This document shows positions 1 to 10,489 of a stretch of 64,000 nt of DNA, piece after piece. The position numbers and the translations under genes were made by a program. The stretch spans positions 4,177,501-4,241,500 of the forward strand of contig JAHDVF020000240.1 in NCBI GenBank assembly GCA_022606425.2, in the 5' to 3' direction. Source of the stretch: Lepidostoma basale. Lineage: Eukaryota > Arthropoda > Insecta > Trichoptera > Lepidostomatidae. Below the pieces are notes generated by a model. It did not search any database. It was not told the DNA's origin and worked only from the letters and a program-made list of their open reading frames with translations. Positions within the stretch are counted from its first letter, which is position 1, and each line of letters opens with the position of its first letter.

Positions 1-300
1 TGTCTTTAGAATAGTATTTTGAAATATTGGGAAATATAAAGTTTAAGGATATTTTTTGATGGTTACTTATAATAGACCACATTTGACTCCACATATTTTG
101 ATTTTTTGTCAGAGAAAAATAAGTATCTATGGCGATATCTATGTTTCCACTTGGAAATGGTGGTTAGATTAATTTTTCTTTTATAGTAGGTCACAAATAG
201 GTGTGGGTTAGACCAGTAACTCAATTTTTCAAAAAATGTTGGTTAGACCACTCTTGTCCTAGTGGCCTTGAGACCAGAGCGTATACCACAAGAACGAAGG
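1..300. other. Intron of the zinc-finger gene, no feature seen
   Basis: AT-rich sequence with no convincing ORF, repeat copy or splice-linked exon. Confidence 0.4.
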
Positions 301-302
301 CT

Positions 303-592
303 GAAGTGTGGGTGGCAGAGACGCGGACGCTGAGGATGATAGCACAAAGACTCTTCGAGATAGGGTGAGGAACACGGCTATCGACGATGGGCAGACAATG
401 CAGAAGATACTAGAATGCACACGTGCAGAGAATGGATCATCAGAATCCCACATTGCGCATCAGATTCCTGTCAGCTATTGTCCCTCTGGAAGACTGACAA
501 AGAGATGGAGGGATAGCTGGGAATCAACCTCCCAAGAGAGGCCAGCCTGATTACAGGAACAGACCAAAGGTCTGAAAGAAGAAGAAGAAGAA
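303..592 (+). mobile_element. LINE 3' fragment, family G
   Basis: Decayed reverse-transcriptase C-terminus (motifs LRDRVRNTAI and GRLTKRWRDSWEST) ending in a GAAGAAGAAG tail. Family G recurs about ten times in the window. Confidence 0.75.
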
Positions 593-731
593 TTTTGTTG
601 TTTATTGTATCTTGAACAATTTTGCTGTTTTTTTTAGAGGTTTGGTTTTTAAACTGGCAACATTGTTTCTACACACTGTCAATTTGACAGTTGACAGTTG
701 ATTTGTAGTCAGTACGTTTTGCCATTTCACC

Positions 732-1007
732 ATGAATAGACTGACGTCAGAACAGCGCTTGCAAATTGTGCAAATTAATTTTGAAAATCATGGTTCGGTT
801 CGCCAAACTTATCGTGCACTACGCCCATTTTACGGTCAACATAATCGTCCATCCGAGCAAGTTATTCGGAAGACCATGGATCGTTTTTGCACCACGTACA
901 CTCAAGTGGATAATACCGTCCACAAAGACGAAAATTGGATTTCACGATTGCCCTTCATTCGAGCTAGCCGTGGCGCTCATATGCCCGAAATCATATTTAA
1001 ACAATAA
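732..1007 (+). pseudogene. Internally deleted mariner-like transposase, 91 residues in frame
   Basis: The ORF starts MNRLTSEQRLQIVQINFENH and runs into RALRPFYGQHNRPSEQ, the N-terminal helix-turn-helix of a Tc1/mariner-superfamily transposase. After about residue 60 it jumps to SRGAHMPEIIFKQ, which resembles the C-terminal SRGxHLxxIIFKH of the same family. The catalytic DDE region is missing, so it cannot transpose. The reading frame stays open through the deletion junction. An AT-rich tail with AATAAA follows. Confidence 0.75.
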
Positions 1008-1189
1008 TGGCATAAAATTATCTATTAAATAAAGCCAATATCATAGACAATATCATTATTGAGAAGAAGAATGTAATTTTCAAATGTTATTTATGCTAAG
1101 AAACATTAAGAACATATCCAGGCTTGGCATCCTACCCATGGAAAATTAATTATCCAAACCATAGATAACTCATTCTTCTTCTTTTGCAG

Positions 1190-1340
1190 CTGGACTATGC
1201 AGTGAGTGTGGGTTTGATTCTGCATGGACCAACTTTGTGTCCAGACACAGAGAGGCATACAAGAATGGAGTGAAACTGACGCCTTGTAACAAGTGTAATA
1301 TGAGATTTTTGAAGTCGGGACATTTCGATGGAAGACACAG
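1190..1340 (+). CDS. Zinc-finger gene, exon with two degenerate fingers
   Basis: A polypyrimidine tract and cttttgcag precede position 1190, and gttagt follows 1340. The exon begins in phase with two bases of a codon and leaves two bases for the next exon. It encodes GLCSECGF and later TPCNKCNMRF with irregularly spaced His. Confidence 0.8.
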
Positions 1341-4300
1341 GTTAGTCAACTTCCACAGGATGGTACAAAATGCCCTTCACTTGTCCCGTAACAAACGGTG
1401 GCGTGCCTAGGGTCAAGCAGTAAGGCAAGCCTGTCTGACTTTTTTGTGTTATAAAATTAGTAGAGGGTCACGATAATGTATTTTTCCGGATTAAAAGAGT
1501 TATCTTTCTAAATTAATTTGTTGAATTAAATAAATCTATACAAAAAATAATTTTCTGCAGCATCAAACTCATGTTCTTGTATAATAACTAACTAACTAAC
1601 CATCACGCCATCTCCCTGAAAGCGTAGGCAGAAAGAATGGACAGTCACACTTTTACTGATGCGGCACTCCATCCTTCTCTTTTCACTCCGCGGGAGACGC
1701 GGTGTGATGGGTTGGGAACCTCATCGCCACCAATAGGCATCTCCCGCGCACACTTTGATCGTGCAACACCCAGAAAATAAATTTAAAATAAATAATATAA
1801 AATACAATGATATTATCGTGGACTTCAATCTGGTCAACTCTCATTAGCAGAGGAGTCCCACAGAAGATTGTGAATATCATCAGGGCAATGTATGACGGTT
1901 GTTCTTGTCGTGTAGTGCACCAGGGCAAACTCTCCGAGGCCATCAAACTGAGTGCGGGAGTGCGACAGGGATGTCTACTATCACCCCTGCTCTTCATAGT
2001 GGTTCTGGAGGATGTGTTGCGCCGTTCTTTCGACGGTCCCCGTGGCATTCCATGGATGCGTGATACCCAGTTGGAGGATCTGGATTATGCTGATGACCTC
2101 TGTTTGCTTTCGGTAAACCGGGTGGATGCGGAGCGGAAACTTTGTAGACTTCACGAGGAAGCGGCAAAAGTAGGTCTCAAGATTAACATGTCCAAGACAG
2201 TAGACCTACGAGTGTCCACAAATGACTCCACCCCAATCTTGCTCCACGGTGTCCCCCTTGTGACCACGACCAGCTTCTGCTACCTCGGTAGTATGATAGC
2301 AGGCTCAGGAGGTACGGAGGAGGATGTAGCCAGCAGACTTGACAAGGCAAGGGGAGCTTTCGCTATGCTTCGCCCTGTATGGCGCTCCGGTATCATTTCG
2401 AGAAAGCTCAAGCTCCAAGTATTCAGCAGTAACGTTAAAAGCGTACTGCTGTACGGATGTGAGACTTGGAAGTCTACCGCAGACGTTATTGGTAAACTCC
2501 AGGTGTTTATAAATAGGTGCCTTCGCTCAATATTCAAAATCTATTGGCCCCAAACAGTGTCAAATGCTGTTCTCTGGACCATGGCAGGCGAAAAGCCAAT
2601 TAGAGAACAAGTCGCTAGGCGCAAATGGCAGTGGATCGGTCACACTCTGAGACGGAACCCAGCCTGCATCGCTCAGGGCGCACTAGACTGGTCCCCTATG
2701 GGGGGAAAGAGAAAGCGAGGCAGACCTAGAGCCACCTGGAGAAGAACCCTGCAGGACGAGGTTAAGGCAGCAGGTCTCACTTGGGACGATGTTAAGCATC
2801 AGGCATGCGATAGAGTCGGGTGGAGAAGATTCCTTGAGGCCCTATGCACCACGGAGGTGTGACAGGACAAAAAGAAGAGAAGAAGACAATGATATAAAAT
2901 AAATAACAAAATAAAAATAATTTAACACAAAATGTTCTTTTTAGATGGTGCACATATTGTCTATTTAATTTATGTTCCACGAATCCGTCGTTTTTTTAAT
3001 TTGGCACATAATGTAATAACACATTATGTTTTTTTCGATGTTGCACATGTTGACATGGACGATCCGGACTTTTGTGTTTATTTAATTTATGTTACACGTA
3101 TCCACCGTTTTTTAAATTAGCTGTAATTAGGCACTTAAACACTTATTTTGTTATTTTTTTTTAGTTTATAAAAAATAATTTTGACAGGTGTAAAAATAAA
3201 TTTTTCATTCTTGTATAATATAATAATGTATTTGCAAATACAAGAAGAAATAGAATTAATAATTAATAAGCTGTATATTTACATCTTTCCATTGACAATA
3301 ATAATAAATTTGTTAACACTGAAATACGAAATATAATTAAATGTAATGTTCGTAAAGAAATTACATAATCTTTCTTTTCATAACATTTCTGCACATAACG
3401 TAAATGACAGATAACATTCTGACAATAGAAATGAAGTTCGTGACACATCGAATAGCAACATACTTCAGAGTGATAAAGCCCGGCTTCAAATTCATACAAA
3501 AAATTGTAGATATCTTCTGGTATATATGCACCTAGTTATATGATTACAAGCCAAAAATACATAAGTGCGACAAAGACCCTTTTACATTTTACAAGCCAAA
3601 TAAGAAGCCCATCGAAACGTAGGCATCTCACCTAAGCTACGTCCAACGACGATCAAAGTTTGCGCGGGAGATGCCTATTGGTGGCGATGAGGTTCGCAAC
3701 CCATCACACCGCGTCTCCCGCGGGGCGAAAAGAGAAAGATGGAGTGCCGCATTGGTTAATGAGAATTCGGAGAGACGGCGTGATGGTTAGTTAGTTAATT
3801 ATATTCAGAAGACTCACTAGACTCTTGAATTTAGAGATTTAAGTTGGTTCTGTTATTTCTAACACCTCTAAAACTGGCTATGTTATGAATATTTTATAAT
3901 GCCTTAGCAAGGCGAAACATGGCATTATCAAGAAATATATTAAAGGTTCTAGAAAACAGACATTTTCACTCTCCTTCTTCTTCTTCTTCACTTTTGGTAG
4001 ACTCAGGAGTCTGTTATTTTAGGCGGGTCCTCTTGAGACGCTGAACTCCAGCTTTCTCTCCACCGTTTCGGGGGTCTTCCTGGTCGGCGTTGTCCATTGG
4101 AGAACTATGTGTGGTATCCTATTTGAGCTCATTCTTTCTACGTGTTGATGCCAGTATCGCCGTCTTTGACTTCCCCAACTGACCACATCTTCGACCTCGC
4201 AGATTTCTCGGATTGCTGTATTCCTAACGCGATAGGAAGACGTAGGGTCTTGCCAGCTATAACGCGGAGTGCTTTCATCTTGGTTATCCTGAGCATGCTC

Positions 4301-7261
4301 TTTGTCTTGACAGTGTCTGCCCTCGATTCAATACCATATGTGAGGATTGGTCGCACACAGATCTTATAGATGCGTACCTTGCTGTCAGTCCTCATGTCCT
4401 TGTTTCTCCATATGACGTCTTTCAGGCAGCCTGCAACCGCTGCAGCCCTATCCACCTGTGACCTTACTTCTCTGGGGAGGTCATTAGAGCTGGTTAGAAC
4501 AGAGCTGGTTAGAACAGAGCTGGTTAAGTAACATTTTCATTGATATTAATTATTATATTTACCACTACTCATTTGTGATGTATTTTTTTTAGGTTAAAAC
4601 GACCCCCTCCCAAGAGATACAGAAAGGGCACATACATGTGCGAGGAGTGTGGAGTATGCTGTACCTCTCTGTCTGGTCTGTCGCAGCACAGACAAAGACA
4701 CGAAGATGCCAAATATGGCTGTCCACAATGCCCCTATCGCTGCAGAAGGAAGGGCTATCTCGAAGTATGTAATCGTTTATTTTTCTGTTATAGAAATATA
4801 TCCACAGAAGCAAATATGGCAGTACACAATGGAGTTCTAGTGCCAACCCTCATGTATGGAAGTGAAGCTTGGAGCTGGCAAAAGAAGGATGAAAGCAGGA
4901 TAAACGCCGTAGAAATGAGATCACTAAGAAGAATGGGATAGAACGCTTGGCTCCTGATCTAGGGGACTTGGGTTCGAGCCTGGACACGACCAGATTCCTT
5001 CTTCATAATAATGAGCTATTTTCTACTCACATTGAAGATTGTAAAATATTGATTTAAATCTTTGATGTTAGTCTTTTTATTAAAAAAAATAATAAAAAAA
5101 AAAACACAATGTGCAGGAAAACGTTGTATGATAGAATACCGAACCATGAAGTAAGAATGAAATGCAAGGCAGATGACTGCATCATGGATAAAATTAAAAA
5201 AAGGATCCCTGCGATGGTTTGGACATATGGAACGAATGGATGAGAGTAGAATGGTTAAAAAGTTGTACGCAAGCAGCGTGAGTGGAAAAAGAAGCCGAGG
5301 ACGACTGAGGAAAACATGGCATGACCAAATTAATCAATTACTAAAAGGCGGTCACATTCGAAGTCGGAATAATCGACGTGCGTGCATGGTACGATGTATG
5401 AATGTAGAGGAAGCCCGAGAGGTATGCCAGGACAGAGCATTGTGGCGATCCATCCTCTCTGCCTACCCCTCCGGGGAAATGGCGTGATGGTTGGTTAGTT
5501 AGTTAGTTTAGTTTTCTGTTATAAAATTGATTTAAAAAAAAAGGTTGGTTTGCAATTGAAATAATGATAATGTTGCCTGTCTTGTCTAATGCCAGATATG
5601 GACGACCTTTGTGGCCGAGTGGCAGGTGCAAATGACTGTCACACCAAAGGTCCCGGGTTCGATTCCCGGCGATGTGATTGTCACACTGTCTTTGGTCTGG
5701 TGTAGAATTCATGTGACAATAAAATGGTGATAGATTAGCTACGTAGAGATGAGATCACTGAGAAGAATGTGCGGGAAAACGATATATGATAGAATACCGA
5801 ACAATGAAATAAGTAAGAAATGTAAGGCAGATGATTGCATCATAAGTAAAATTATAAAAGGATCTCTAAGATGGTTTGGACTCTCTCTCTGGTTTCAATC
5901 CTGGGATTGGTTTGCAGCAATTTTCTCTATTCTTCTCTTCCATTCTTCCCTGTCTTGTGCGTTTTTTTTAAAATCTGCATATGATGAGCAGCGCACGTCC
6001 ACCAACAGGTCCTCCAGGTACTCTCGGCGTGGGCGTCCCCTAGAGTTTGTCCCCTCGATCACACCCTCCATTATGGCATGCAAGAGACCTTCTTGACGTA
6101 TTACATGGCCGATCCATCTTGCACGCCTTTTGGACAAGGTCCTGAGCAAGTGCCTTCCTCCTTCTATTACTTGAAGAACTTCCTCATTCGTGATGTGGTC
6201 TCTCCAGGAAATTCCTAATAGTCTTCTATAGGACCACATCTCAAAAGCCTCTAGTCTCCGCTTATCTCTTTCGGATAGGCACCATGTCTCGCAGCCGTAC
6301 ATCAAGATACTCCATACATAGGTCTTGATGAGGAGTATTCTCAGTTTTAGGTCTATATTATTAGATTATATTATTTTCGACCTTTTATTAAATGCAAGCC
6401 TAGCCTGATGTATATGGCTCACGACCTCGCTCTTAGACCGACCGTCCCATGTTATTTTGCTCCCGAGGTAGACAAACCTCTTGGTGTTCTTTAGTGGAAC
6501 TCCTGACATCACTACTCACATCTGATGTTGCGTTCGGCCTACAGTCAGCAGCTTTGTTTTGTCTTTATTTATCTTCATGTTGTAGTTATTTTGAAGAATG
6601 CTTTGCATAGTTGTTAAGGTTTGGACATATGGAATGAATGGACGAATTAGTTTTATTTTAATTTTGTACAATTATTAATCAAACAGTTTTATTGTTTTAG
6701 AAACACATCTCTACCCATAATAAAAAGGCAAAATCCTTGAAGAATTCTGAAATAGTTGAAGACACAGTTCAAAAGCCGGACATATCTTTAGTTTACGATG
6801 CTAAAAGCAACGAAGATGTCATAAAACACGAAAAAACTATTAATTCTAGAAAATCATTTTCATGTACCGATTGTTCTTACGTCGCAAACAAATCAAGCAG
6901 ATTAACGCAACATATGAGAACGCATTCGGGTATAAAGCGCCACAAATGCTCTCACTGCGATTATGAGACCTCTTGTATGTCGAACCTTAAATCTCACGTA
7001 AGTTACCACACGGGAGAGAAGCAATTCAAGTGTGATCAGTGCCCTTACCAGTGCGTCACTTCCGCGCGGCTGAGCTCGCACAAAAAAATTCACTGCAGTC
7101 ACGCGTGTGCGATGTGCGATTATCGCGGTAGCACGAGTACCAATCTTAAAGCGCATATGCGGCAACACGACGGTGAAAATGCATGTGCTGTGTGCGGATT
7201 GGTCTGTGAAAATAATAAGAAACTGTTACTTCATACGAGTTTGCATGATTCAAAAAATTAA
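1190..7261 (+). CDS. C2H2 zinc-finger protein, 3' part of gene (three exons, 5' end outside window)
   Basis: Three exons at 1190-1340, 4593-4764 and 6701-7261 join in phase through AG/GT sites and end at TAA (7259-7261). The product is a run of C2H2 fingers of the usual Cys-x2-Cys-x12-His-x3-5-His type with TG-x-K/R-like linkers in part. The first two fingers (exon 1190-1340) are degenerate, with irregular His spacing. Later fingers start CEEC, CPQC, CTDC, CSHC, CDQC, CAMC and CAVC. Finger CPQC is split by the last intron: its Cys pair is at the end of exon 4593-4764 and its His pair (KHISTH) opens exon 6701. Such proteins bind DNA in the nucleus and usually regulate transcription. I cannot name the orthologue. 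Introns contain LINE and SINE debris. Codon use and splice phase show that the exons are real, unlike the many LINE ORFs around them. Confidence 0.88.
1588..3150 (-). mobile_element. Rep-X retroposon split by a LINE insertion
   Basis: On the - strand it reads AT-rich body, then the gcgcgggagatgcc head segment, then the RTE-like 3' end with a GTTA tail at 1588-1605. The body is cut at 1813 by the LINE at 1814-2885 and resumes at 2886. It is homologous to 40657-41045 and to the intact copy at 56738-57273. Confidence 0.75.
1814..2885 (+). mobile_element. 5'-truncated LINE insertion, family P, open RT reading frame
   Basis: A 1072-bp insertion flanked by the direct repeat ACAATGATAT (1804-1813 and 2886-2895). 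One frame is open throughout and ends at 2862. It covers the palm and C-terminal part of a non-LTR reverse transcriptase: RQGCLLSPLLFIVVLED, the catalytic YADD in DLDYADDLCLL, then the C-terminal GRPRATWRRTL segment. A tail rich in AAG follows. The endonuclease and N-terminal RT are absent. The apparent start ATG (1807) lies in the target DNA, so the 351-residue ORF is a fusion artefact of insertion. Confidence 0.88.
3150..3640. other. Intronic AT-rich sequence, no gene seen
   Basis: No coding or repeat copy recognised beyond a short stretch near 3180 that resembles 41090-41150. Confidence 0.4.
3640..3812 (+). mobile_element. Rep-X retroposon, 5'-truncated
   Basis: Head segment gcgggagatgcctattggtg through to the GTTAGTTAGTTA tail. 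The RTE-like 3' end has a deletion. Confidence 0.75.
3894..3970 (+). repeat. Rep-Y copy with hammerhead-like centre
   Basis: ATAATGCCTTAGCAAGGCGAAACATGgcat has a CCTT/AAGG stem followed by CGAAACATG. It belongs to the Rep-Y family best represented at 22490-23470. Confidence 0.5.
3966..4505 (-). mobile_element. LINE 3' fragment, family G
   Basis: On the - strand it encodes VRIYKICVRPILTYGIESRA, TKMKALRVIAGKTLR and a GAAGAAGAAG tail at 3966. A 15-bp tandem triplicate (agagctggttagaac) follows at 4486-4528. Confidence 0.8.
4593..4764 (+). CDS. Zinc-finger gene, penultimate exon
   Basis: The acceptor is ttttttttag before 4593 and the donor is gtatgt after 4764. It completes the split codon of the previous exon and ends in phase 0. 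It encodes a basic linker, a full finger (CEEC...QHRQRH) and the Cys half of the next finger (CPQCPYRC). Confidence 0.88.
4795..5510 (+). mobile_element. RTE-like LINE 3' end, split by a SINE
   Basis: Encodes AVHNGVLVPTLMYGSEAWSW, RWFGHMERMDESRMVKK and RGRLRKTWHDQINQLLKGGH, the C-terminus of the resident RTE-like family, ending in (GTTA)n at 5488-5510. A SINE sits at 4940-5110 in the middle. Confidence 0.88.
4940..5110 (+). mobile_element. tRNA-like SINE, family 2, inserted in an RTE copy
   Basis: GGGTTCGAGCCTGG matches a pol III B box. The piece interrupts the RTE sequence AAGAATG/TGC and ends in an A-rich tract. The related copy at 33190-33310 shares ggattccttcttcataataatg. Confidence 0.6.
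5594..5742 (+). mobile_element. tRNA-derived SINE, family 1
   Basis: A box TGGCCGAGTGG at 5612-5622 and B box GGTTCGATTCC at 5656-5666, 33 bases apart, as in Ser/Leu-type tRNA. A tRNA-unrelated body follows (tgtctttggtctggtg). This copy is cut at the 3' side. Confidence 0.85.
5743..6660 (+). mobile_element. RTE-like LINE fragment split by another LINE
   Basis: RTE sequence at 5743-5880 resumes at 6618 after the insertion at 5881-6617. GGTTTGGA is repeated on both sides. Confidence 0.8.
5881..6617 (-). mobile_element. LINE insertion, family C, 5'-truncated
   Basis: A 737-bp insert with an 8-bp target duplication GGTTTGGA (5873-5880, 6618-6625). On the - strand it encodes MMYGCETWCLSERDKRRLEA, MWSYRRLLGISWRDHITNEE and a C-terminal basic segment, ending NQSQD. 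This is a non-LTR RT C-terminus. Confidence 0.85.
6701..7261 (+). CDS. Zinc-finger gene, last exon
   Basis: The acceptor attgttttag ends at 6700. The exon opens in phase 0 with KHISTH, the His pair missing from the previous finger. An unconserved Lys/Asp/Glu-rich spacer of about 40 residues follows, then five fingers with Cys pairs CTDC, CSHC, CDQC, CAMC and CAVC. The protein ends SLHDSKN, stop TAA. Confidence 0.92.
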   Translation, partial: KHISTHNKKAKSLKNSEIVEDTVQKPDISLVYDAKSNEDVIKHEKTINSRKSFSCTDCSYVANKSSRLTQHMRTHSGIKRHKCSHCDYETSCMSNLKSHVSYHTGEKQFKCDQCPYQCVTSARLSSHKKIHCSHACAMCDYRGSTSTNLKAHMRQHDGENACAVCGLVCENNKKLLLHTSLHDSKN

Positions 7262-7362
7262 ATTGTCTAATTAGTTAATATAACTGATGTCATCAGAATC
7301 ATGTTGCTTGTCAACTTTTTAATGTCAGGCTGCGATTTATGTAAGTATAATTTAACAATGAA

Positions 7363-7368
7363 AATAAA
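7363..7368 (+). promoter_or_regulatory. Candidate poly(A) signal of the zinc-finger gene
   Basis: AATAAA lies about 100 bases after the stop codon in an AT-rich 3' UTR. No RNA evidence is available. Confidence 0.5.
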
Positions 7369-7454
7369 GTTTGATAATTTTATATGAAAAGAAAAAGAAG
7401 ATTTTGATACCAATTGTGTTAAATAAATTAATGGTCTATTCTGACACATCAATG

Positions 7455-7905
7455 GTTCGTCATCATCAGTCGTCTGTCATCTACTGCTGAATGTAGGCCT
7501 CTCCCAAAGCACTCCACCACCCCCTATCCATCCATGTCCAGCAATCCTCTTCAGATCGTCGGTCCAGCGGGCAGGGGGACGTCCAACTCTGCGGAATCCT
7601 GTACGCGGTCTCAGTCGGTTCTCCGACAGATATGGCCAGCCCATCGCCACTTCAGCCCGCCCATCCTCAGCGCCACCTCAGTCACCGTGGTTTGTTGTCG
7701 AATAAATTCGTTTCTAAATCTGTCCCTCAAGGTTATTCCGAACATGGCTCTTTCCATGGCGCGTTGGGGGACCTTGAATCTGTAGACTAGACTTTTTGTC
7801 AGTGTCCACGTCCCGGCTCCGTACGTCATGAATGGAGACGCACTGGTTGAAGACTTTAATCTTAAGGCATTGTGGTATTTCAAAGGTGAGAACATGATGT
7901 AATTT
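7455..7905 (-). mobile_element. LINE 3' fragment, family H
   Basis: On the - strand: LVYRFKVPQRAMERAMFGIT, GLKWRWAGHICRRTD, then a terminal part ending near an ATGATGATG tail. Its counterpart is at 22065-22428. Confidence 0.8.
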
Positions 7906-8022
7906 TCCAAAGGCCGCCTAACCTAACTGAATTCTTCGGTGGTTCATATCAATGGTTGTTTATTTATAAAAAAAGCATTTATTTTTTCCCTCTAGTGCTT
8001 AATATATATATTTTTTGTAGTA

Positions 8023-8808
8023 TTAGGTGTTTCGGAAAGTTCGGTCCGTTTTACAACAGAGAGCTCTGGTTGCTTCAAGTCTTTAAATCTGGTGGCTATA
8101 TTTTTTTTAGTGACCCTTAGGATCTGTCAATTAAGTTCAGTTCGCAAATGTTTGTCATTCTCACAACAACATTTGTTTTATCACTCCTTAAAATGTCGAT
8201 GTTCGTGGTAAATAAGAAGCATTTGCAGGTTGTTCTGCTGTTTTGTTTTAATTGGAAGAAGAGTGCAGCTGAGGTGCATAAAATGCTTGTTGAAATATAT
8301 GGCAATCATGCCTCGTTAGATAAATCACGCAGAGAATGGTATAGACACTTCAAAACTGGTGATTTTAGCTTTGACGACAAAGATCGAAAAAGTTTGACCA
8401 AAAAATTAACTCCTCAAACTGGGTGAAGATTACTGACAACAAATAATGCGGATCGCAGCAGGCACTGGCTGAAAAACGACCGGAATGGGGCAACAGACAC
8501 AGCAAGCCAATTCTTCAACACGACAACGCTCGACCTCACATTGCAATCGCGGTCAAAAACTACATACATGTGGGTTGGGAGATTATACCTCACCCGCCTT
8601 ATTCACCAGACGTGGCACCATTTGACTACTACTTGTTCAGATCCATGACGCATGCCTTAGAAGAGCAGCACTTCCATTTGTATGCAGATGTCAAGAATTG
8701 AGTCGATGCCTGGATTACCTCAAAAGATGACATGTTTTTTCAACAATGGATTTAAGATTGCCAGAAAGATAACGAAAAAAAACAGACTGAACTTTTCGAA
8801 ACACCCAA
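8023..8808 (+). mobile_element. mariner-like transposon, internally deleted, with TIRs
   Basis: Terminal inverted repeats (TTAGGTGTTTCGGAAAGTTC left, imperfect match right), TA on both sides (8021-8022, 8809-8810), 786 bp. An N-terminal helix-turn-helix ORF (8148-8426: LLFCFNWKKSAAEVHKMLVE, SRREWYRHFKTGDF) is followed, after a deletion, by the catalytic remnant ILQHDNARPH and PPYSPDVAPFDYYLF. Stops and deletions make it inactive. Confidence 0.88.
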
Positions 8809-8911
8809 TAGTTCCAAGTAAAAATGTTTGTAATTTCGTATTAAAATCATTTTGGCATCAAATTCTTATTATGTATTTATTTGAGTTCATAAAAACTCAC
8901 TACCGAACATA

Positions 8912-9363
8912 TTAACCCTTATGAGACGCTAGCTTTTGTATTATTATTCTATCAATATTTAATTTTAAATAGGTTAATGGCTCCATTGGTATAATATTCA
9001 ACTGACAAAGTAATTACGTGCAGATTCTTCTTACTCTTTTAATAGATCTGTGGATCTGTTTTTATGGCGTCGAGGTCTCTTGGGACACAGAGCTCCAACT
9101 GTCTCTCCATCTCTTCGCATCTAGCGGGTTGGTGAGTTCCCATTGGCACGTTGTTTGCGGCTGCTTGGGGGAGTCTATCGTCGCTCATTCGTTCTACGTG
9201 GTCGCGCCAGAAGCGTCTTCTTTTCCTGCCCCATCTGACAATAGATTGCAGATTCCACAGACAACAAACAAGATCCAACGTGATTCATCATGTCACCTCA
9301 CGTGTGCCAAAAGACCGCAGCAAGTTGTCACGTCAGAAGTGACATACGTCCGTTAAGGGTTAA
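8912..9363. mobile_element. piggyBac-like miniature element interrupted by LINE G
   Basis: Begins TTAACCCTTA and ends with the inverted form AAGGGTTAA, with TTAA at both borders. Much of the inside is the family G fragment. Inner sequence shows no transposase. Confidence 0.5.
9024..9265 (-). mobile_element. LINE 3' fragment, family G
   Basis: On the - strand: WGRKRRRFWRDHVERMSDDR and VPMGTHQPARCEEMERQLEL, then an AAGAAG tail. Confidence 0.75.
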
Positions 9364-9369
9364 ATTAAA

Positions 9370-9690
9370 AACGGAGATGGATAAGGGTGCAGAAATAATT
9401 AAAACAGCATTTTTTTTTACAAAAATTTAGTTTTCAATTACATAGTACAATCACATATCCTACATTATGCACGATAAGCAAATTACAAGATTACAATTAT
9501 ATGACAACGAAAGCATATTCAATTCACTTCCGATTCTAATTAATGTAATTTACAAAATGAACTTAATTAAAAATACATATTAATAATAAAAATTAAATAA
9601 ATAAATTGTGATTTTAAAGAAGTGTTTCAAATGAATCAGTTAAGGAATTTGTTTTAAAATGCCAGTAAAATTAAATTAACATATTATTTT
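9370..9690. other. AT-rich intergenic DNA, nothing recognised
   Basis: Long A and T runs without ORF or known repeat. Confidence 0.4.
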
Positions 9691-9695
9691 ATTTA

Positions 9696-9990
9696 TTGTT
9701 TCTTGGATCATTAAGATGGTTTGGACATATGGAAATAATGAATGAAGAAAGAATGGTAAAAAAATTATATGTTAATGATGTAAATGGAACCAGAAATAGA
9801 ATCGGAAGACCGAGGAAAACATGGCACGATCAAATATTGAATGTCGGCCATGTGAGGAGTCAGACGCATGACACGATGTATGAATGTTGAGGAAGCGAGA
9901 GAAATCAGGAAAGAAAAGTGTGGCAGTCCATTCTTTCTGCCTACCCCTTCGGGGACACGGCGTGATGGTTAGTTAGTTAGTTAGTTATTG
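9696..9990 (+). mobile_element. RTE-like LINE 3' end
   Basis: GSLRWFGHME, RMVKKLYVNDVNGTRNR and the (GTTA)n tail. Two frame breaks. Confidence 0.85.
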
Positions 9991-10009
9991 TTTCTTGAAC
10001 AATGATATA

Positions 10010-10275
10010 AAACTCGGACAGATATCTCTGACAGCGCCAGATTGTTCTTTCTGCCAGCGGCAAGAGCCTGCCTATAGTGATGCCGGTGGGAAGAGCAATC
10101 AGTCTGCTGAATAAGATTACCTCATTGATGTCTTTCATATTAGTGTAAGTGCGTTCAGAAGAACTCTTAACTTTAGAGAGTATCTTGTCTTCCTAAAGTA
10201 GAGCCGTCTCTCATGCGTTCTGGTACTTTCTCAAATAGATGCCTTAAACTATAAATATGTTTGTATTATCTATTC
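10010..10275 (+). mobile_element. jockey-like LINE 3' fragment
   Basis: Matches the 3' end seen at 31297-32245: LPVGRAI-type segment, then atgccttaaac. The GATTT tail is missing. Confidence 0.75.
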
Positions 10276-10489
10276 TCATTTAAATATACAAAAGCGGATG
10301 TCATCATGAAAGAGTACGATAATATTTTGAAATAAGAGAGCGAGAGGAATACTTTGATTCTCTCCAAAAGTAATTCGAAATGTACACGTTTGAATGAAAG
10401 TTTCTGGATTTAAAAAAAAACTGTTCTGTATATCGTTTGACTGTAGTGTAGAAAACAAGCGGAGAACAATTTGGCATTGTTAATTGTGA

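Noticed and set aside
1807..2862. Host gene for a 351-residue reverse-transcriptase-like protein
   Set aside because: Target duplications show a 5'-truncated LINE; the ATG is in flanking DNA and no promoter or endonuclease is present.
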